Below, in pieces: positions 61,082-64,000 of a stretch of 64,000 nt of DNA. Under the pieces are notes generated by a model. The model searched no databases. It worked only from the letters and a program-made list of their open reading frames with translations, and was not told the DNA's origin. Position 1 is the stretch's first letter, and each line of letters opens with the position of its first letter. The position numbers and the translations under genes are program-made. The DNA comes from Actinoplanes subtropicus (GTDB lineage Bacteria; Actinomycetota; Actinomycetes; Mycobacteriales; Micromonosporaceae): positions 62,001 to 126,000 of the forward strand of contig NZ_JOJL01000013.1 of NCBI RefSeq assembly GCF_000721705.1, written 5' to 3'.

Positions 61082-63870
61082 CTACTTCGTTCCGGACCGC
61101 CGCCGGCGGCCGCATAGACCGTTCGCGACCGCTGCGGTTCACCTTCGACGGCCGGACGTACACCGGCTACGCGGGCGACACCCTGGCCTCCGCGCTGCTG
61201 GCCAACGGCGTCCACCGGGTGGCGACCAGCATCAGGTACGGCCGGCCGCGCGGCATCGTCACGGCCGGCGTGGCGGAGCCCAGCGCGATCGTCCAGATCG
61301 AGGCGCCGTTCCCCGAGCCGATGCTCGCCGCCACCGCGATCGAGCTGTACGACGGGCTGGTCGCGCGCGGGCTGGCCGGTCAGGGCCGGCTGGCCGACAA
61401 ACCGGACCCGGCCCGCTACGACGCCACCCACGCGCACTGCGAGGTGCTGGTCGTCGGCGCGGGCCCGGCCGGCCTGACCGCCGCGCTGACCGCGGCGCGC
61501 GCCGGCGTCCGGGTGGTCATCGTGGACGAGCAGCCGGAGCCGGGCGGCGCGCTGCTCGGCACGGACGACCGGCCGGCCCTCGACTGGTTCGCCGCGGTCG
61601 CCGCTGAGCTGCGGGCGAACCCGGACGTCCGGTTCCTCCGGCGCTGCACCGCGTTCGGCTACTACGACGACGGTTTCGTGCTGGCACTCGAGGTGCTGGA
61701 TCCGGAGCGCACCCGGCAACGCGTCTGGCGGATCCGGGCGAAGCAGGTCGTCGTCGCCACCGGGGCGCACGAGCGGCCGGTGGTCTTCGCCGGCAACGAC
61801 CGCCCGGGCATCATGCAGGCCGGCGCCGCGCGCACCTACCTGCACCGGTACGGCGTCCTGGCCGGTCGGCGGGCCGCCGTGTTCACCACCAACGACAGCG
61901 CCTACCCGGCCGCCGTCGAGCTGGCCGACGCCGGCGTGGCGATCGCCGGCATCGTCGACCCGCGCGACGAGATCCCGGCGCACTGGCGGGCCGAGTGCGA
62001 GCGGCGCGGCATCGCCGTCCACAGCAGCCACGTGGTGACCGGGACCAGCGGCAGCGACCGGGTCACCCGGGCCCACCTCGCCCCGCTCGGTGGCGGCCCC
62101 CGCAGCGGCCTGGAGTGCGACGTGCTGCTCGTCTCCGGCGGCTGGAATCCGGCGGTGCACCTGTTCAGCCAGGCGCGCGGCGCGCTGCGCTTCGACGAGG
62201 CGCTCGGCGCCTTCCTGCCCGGCGGGACGGTCGAGGGCGTACGCGTCGCCGGCTCCGCCGCCGGTGTCTTCGAGCTCGCCGCCTGCCGGGCCGAGGGCGC
62301 CGCGCGGGCCGCCGAGGCCCTTTCCGAGCTGGGCGTGCCGGCCGCCCTTCCCGAGTTGCCGGCCGTGCCGCCGGCCCCCGCCGGGCAGCCGGCGCGGGTG
62401 TTGTGGCGGGTGCCCGGCGACGAGCCCGAGCGGCAGTTCGTCGACCTGCAGCGCGACGCCACCGCCGCCGATGTGCTGCAGGCGGTCGGCGCGGGCCTGC
62501 GGTCGGTCGAGCACGTCAAGCGGTACACGACCATCAGCACGGCGCACGACCAGGGCAAGACGTCCGGCGTGGTGGCGTCCGGCATCGTCGCCGAACAGCT
62601 CGGCGTCCCGGTCGGCGACCTGGGCACGACCACCTTCCGCCCGCCGTACACGCCGGTCGCGTTCGCCGCGCTCGCCGGCCGCAACACCGGAGAACTGCAC
62701 GATCCCGTACGCGTCACCTCGCTCCACCCGTGGCACGTCGAGCACGGTGCCCTGTTCGAGAACGTCGGCCAATGGAAGCGCCCGTGGTACTACCCGCACG
62801 CCGGCGAGGACCTGACCGCCGCGGTGCTGCGCGAGTGCCGGGCGGCCCGGGAGGGCGTCGCGATGATGGACGCCTCGACCCTCGGCAAGATCGACGTGCA
62901 GGGCCGGGACGCCGGCGTACTGCTCGACCGCCTCTACACGAACCTGATGAGCACCCTGAAGGTCGGCAGCGCCCGCTACGGCGTCATGTGCGGGGTGGAC
63001 GGCATGGTCAAGGACGACGGCACGGTCATCCGCGTCGACGAGAACCGCTGGCTGCTCACCACGACCACCGGCAACGCCGCGATGGTCCTCGAGTGGATGG
63101 AGGAGTGGCTGCAGACCGAGTGGCCGCACCTGCAAGTCAGCCTCACCTCGGTGACCGAGCACTGGGCCACCGTGGCGCTGGTCGGCCCCCGCTCCCGCGA
63201 GGTGCTCGCCCAGGTCGCGCCCGGGCTCGACGTCGGCAAGGAGGCGTTCCCGTTCATGTCGTGGCGGGACGCGACGGTGGCCGGGATTCCCGCGCGGGTC
63301 TGCCGGATCAGCTTCTCCGGCGAACTGGCGTACGAGATCAACGTCAACGCCTGGTACGGGCGCGCGCTGTGGGAGGCGCTCCTCGATGCCGGGGAACCAC
63401 TCGGCATCACCCCGTACGGCACCGAGACCATGCACGTGTTGCGCGCCGAGAAGGGCTACCCGATCATCGGCCAGGACACCGACGGCACGGTCACCCCGCA
63501 GGACCTCGGCATGTCCTGGATCGTCTCGAAGAAGAAGCCGGACTTCGTGGGCAAGCGTTCCTTCGACCGTACGGAGAACCAGCGCGCCGACCGCAAGCAC
63601 CTGGTCGGCCTGCTGCCCGCCGACGGCAGCACGGTCCTCGCCGAGGGCGCGCAGATCCTGACCAACCCCGATACCCCGCCTATGCTCGGGCACGTGACCT
63701 CCAGCTACCGCAGCGCCGCGCTCGGCCGCCCGTTCGCGCTCGCCCTCGTGCGAGCCGGCCGGGACCGGATCGGCGAGACCCTGCACGCCTGGCACGACGG
63801 CGCGTCGGTGCCGGTCACGGTCACCGGCCCGGTCCTCTACGACTCCGAAGGAGCCCGCCGTGACGGTTGA
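61078..63870 (+). CDS. soxA: Sarcosine oxidase alpha subunit
   Basis: The 930-residue subunit has an N-terminal ferredoxin-like domain (FTFDGRTYTGYAGDTLASAL), an NAD-binding domain (VLVVGAGPAGLTAALTAARA) and a C-terminal aminomethyltransferase-like domain that binds tetrahydrofolate (from about 560). It transfers the methyl carbon released by SoxB to folate as 5,10-methylene-THF. Usual length is about 965. It overlaps soxD by four bases and soxG by 11. Confidence 0.93.
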   Translation: MTTSFRTAAGGRIDRSRPLRFTFDGRTYTGYAGDTLASALLANGVHRVATSIRYGRPRGIVTAGVAEPSAIVQIEAPFPEPMLAATAIELYDGLVARGLAGQGRLADKPDPARYDATHAHCEVLVVGAGPAGLTAALTAARAGVRVVIVDEQPEPGGALLGTDDRPALDWFAAVAAELRANPDVRFLRRCTAFGYYDDGFVLALEVLDPERTRQRVWRIRAKQVVVATGAHERPVVFAGNDRPGIMQAGAARTYLHRYGVLAGRRAAVFTTNDSAYPAAVELADAGVAIAGIVDPRDEIPAHWRAECERRGIAVHSSHVVTGTSGSDRVTRAHLAPLGGGPRSGLECDVLLVSGGWNPAVHLFSQARGALRFDEALGAFLPGGTVEGVRVAGSAAGVFELAACRAEGAARAAEALSELGVPAALPELPAVPPAPAGQPARVLWRVPGDEPERQFVDLQRDATAADVLQAVGAGLRSVEHVKRYTTISTAHDQGKTSGVVASGIVAEQLGVPVGDLGTTTFRPPYTPVAFAALAGRNTGELHDPVRVTSLHPWHVEHGALFENVGQWKRPWYYPHAGEDLTAAVLRECRAAREGVAMMDASTLGKIDVQGRDAGVLLDRLYTNLMSTLKVGSARYGVMCGVDGMVKDDGTVIRVDENRWLLTTTTGNAAMVLEWMEEWLQTEWPHLQVSLTSVTEHWATVALVGPRSREVLAQVAPGLDVGKEAFPFMSWRDATVAGIPARVCRISFSGELAYEINVNAWYGRALWEALLDAGEPLGITPYGTETMHVLRAEKGYPIIGQDTDGTVTPQDLGMSWIVSKKKPDFVGKRSFDRTENQRADRKHLVGLLPADGSTVLAEGAQILTNPDTPPMLGHVTSSYRSAALGRPFALALVRAGRDRIGETLHAWHDGASVPVTVTGPVLYDSEGARRDG

Positions 63871-64000
63871 GCAGAGCCCGCTGGCCGCCTTTGCGCACGA
63901 AGGCGGCGACGTACGGATCGCCGAGATCCCGTTCCTGACCCAGCTCGACCTCCGCCTCGACCCGGACGGCCCCGCCTTCCCGGCGGTGGCCAAGGCCCTG
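63860..64000 (+). CDS. soxG: Sarcosine oxidase gamma subunit (cut by window edge)
   Basis: Forty-seven codons are visible from a GTG at 63860 behind GAAGGAG: SPLAAFAHEGGDVRIAEIPF, TQLDLRLDP. The start, position after soxA and the LTQLDLR-type motif fit SoxG. The rest lies beyond the right edge. Confidence 0.85.
   Translation, partial: MTVEQSPLAAFAHEGGDVRIAEIPFLTQLDLRLDPDGPAFPAVAKAL

Overview
The window is very GC-rich (about 70% or more by eye), gene-dense DNA from a filamentous-type actinomycete. GTG/TTG starts, ATGA stop-start overlaps, CBM2-bearing secreted glycosidases, PaaX/SARP-like/LAL regulators and an actinobacterial guanidine operon fit this; Micromonosporaceae (Actinoplanes-like) is my best guess and is inference only. 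No tRNA, rRNA, CRISPR array, transposase or phage gene was seen.

Layout. (1) 1-4245, minus strand: APC permease, two DUF1989 subunits and the start of a biotin-dependent carboxylase, all with 4-base overlaps. This is the arrangement now tied to guanidine, not urea, as nitrogen source. (2) 4332-6196: a TetR regulator with tandem operators, an internally deleted quinone oxidoreductase and a YxxxK-less SDR, followed by an 18-bp minisatellite (6235-6620). (3) 6678-14827: secreted beta-helix protein, a five-module GH30 enzyme, a PaaX-type regulator, a 93-bp element with perfect 19-bp inverted ends, a tannase-family esterase and an AhpD-like protein. (4) 14803-24277: a compact gene cluster for p-aminobenzoate (PabAB fusion and PabC) with two adenylating ligases, a FAD monooxygenase and an ABM-domain membrane protein, divergent from a heme-oxygenase-like (DUF3050) oxidase. 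I see no described pathway that matches it; it is the main candidate for a new system. (5) 24472-38291: a plant cell wall island: two GH5 cellulases (one behind a CebR-type operator), a GH95-like enzyme whose Ig-CBM2 tail has been cut off by a one-base frameshift, CBM2-GH54 arabinofuranosidase, two sister CE1 esterases carrying different binding modules, and a GH3 glucosidase. (6) 38288-44044: Opp/Dpp-type ABC importer (with fused permease-ATPase) co-transcribed with the GH3 gene and facing a TetR regulator across a perfect 22-bp palindrome. (7) 44038-51998: nucleoside hydrolase, type-B carboxylesterase, GT-C-like membrane protein, and a LacI-GH2 pair sharing a 42-bp inverted repeat over the promoter. 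(8) 51995-58554: MMPL transporter, two-component system, LAL-type LuxR regulator. (9) 58631-64000: GntR regulator, ALDH remnant, and soxBDAG sarcosine oxidase genes, the last cut by the right edge.

How it fits together. The island from 6.7 to 51.9 kb is mostly a saprophyte toolkit: secreted depolymerases cut arabinoxylan, galactan and cellulose, esterases remove acyl groups, the ABC system probably takes up the oligosaccharides, and cytosolic GH3 and GH2 enzymes finish the job. Each unit carries its own visible palindromic operator. The two ends handle nitrogen and one-carbon compounds (guanidine, sarcosine). Four broken gene remnants and one frameshift show ongoing local decay.
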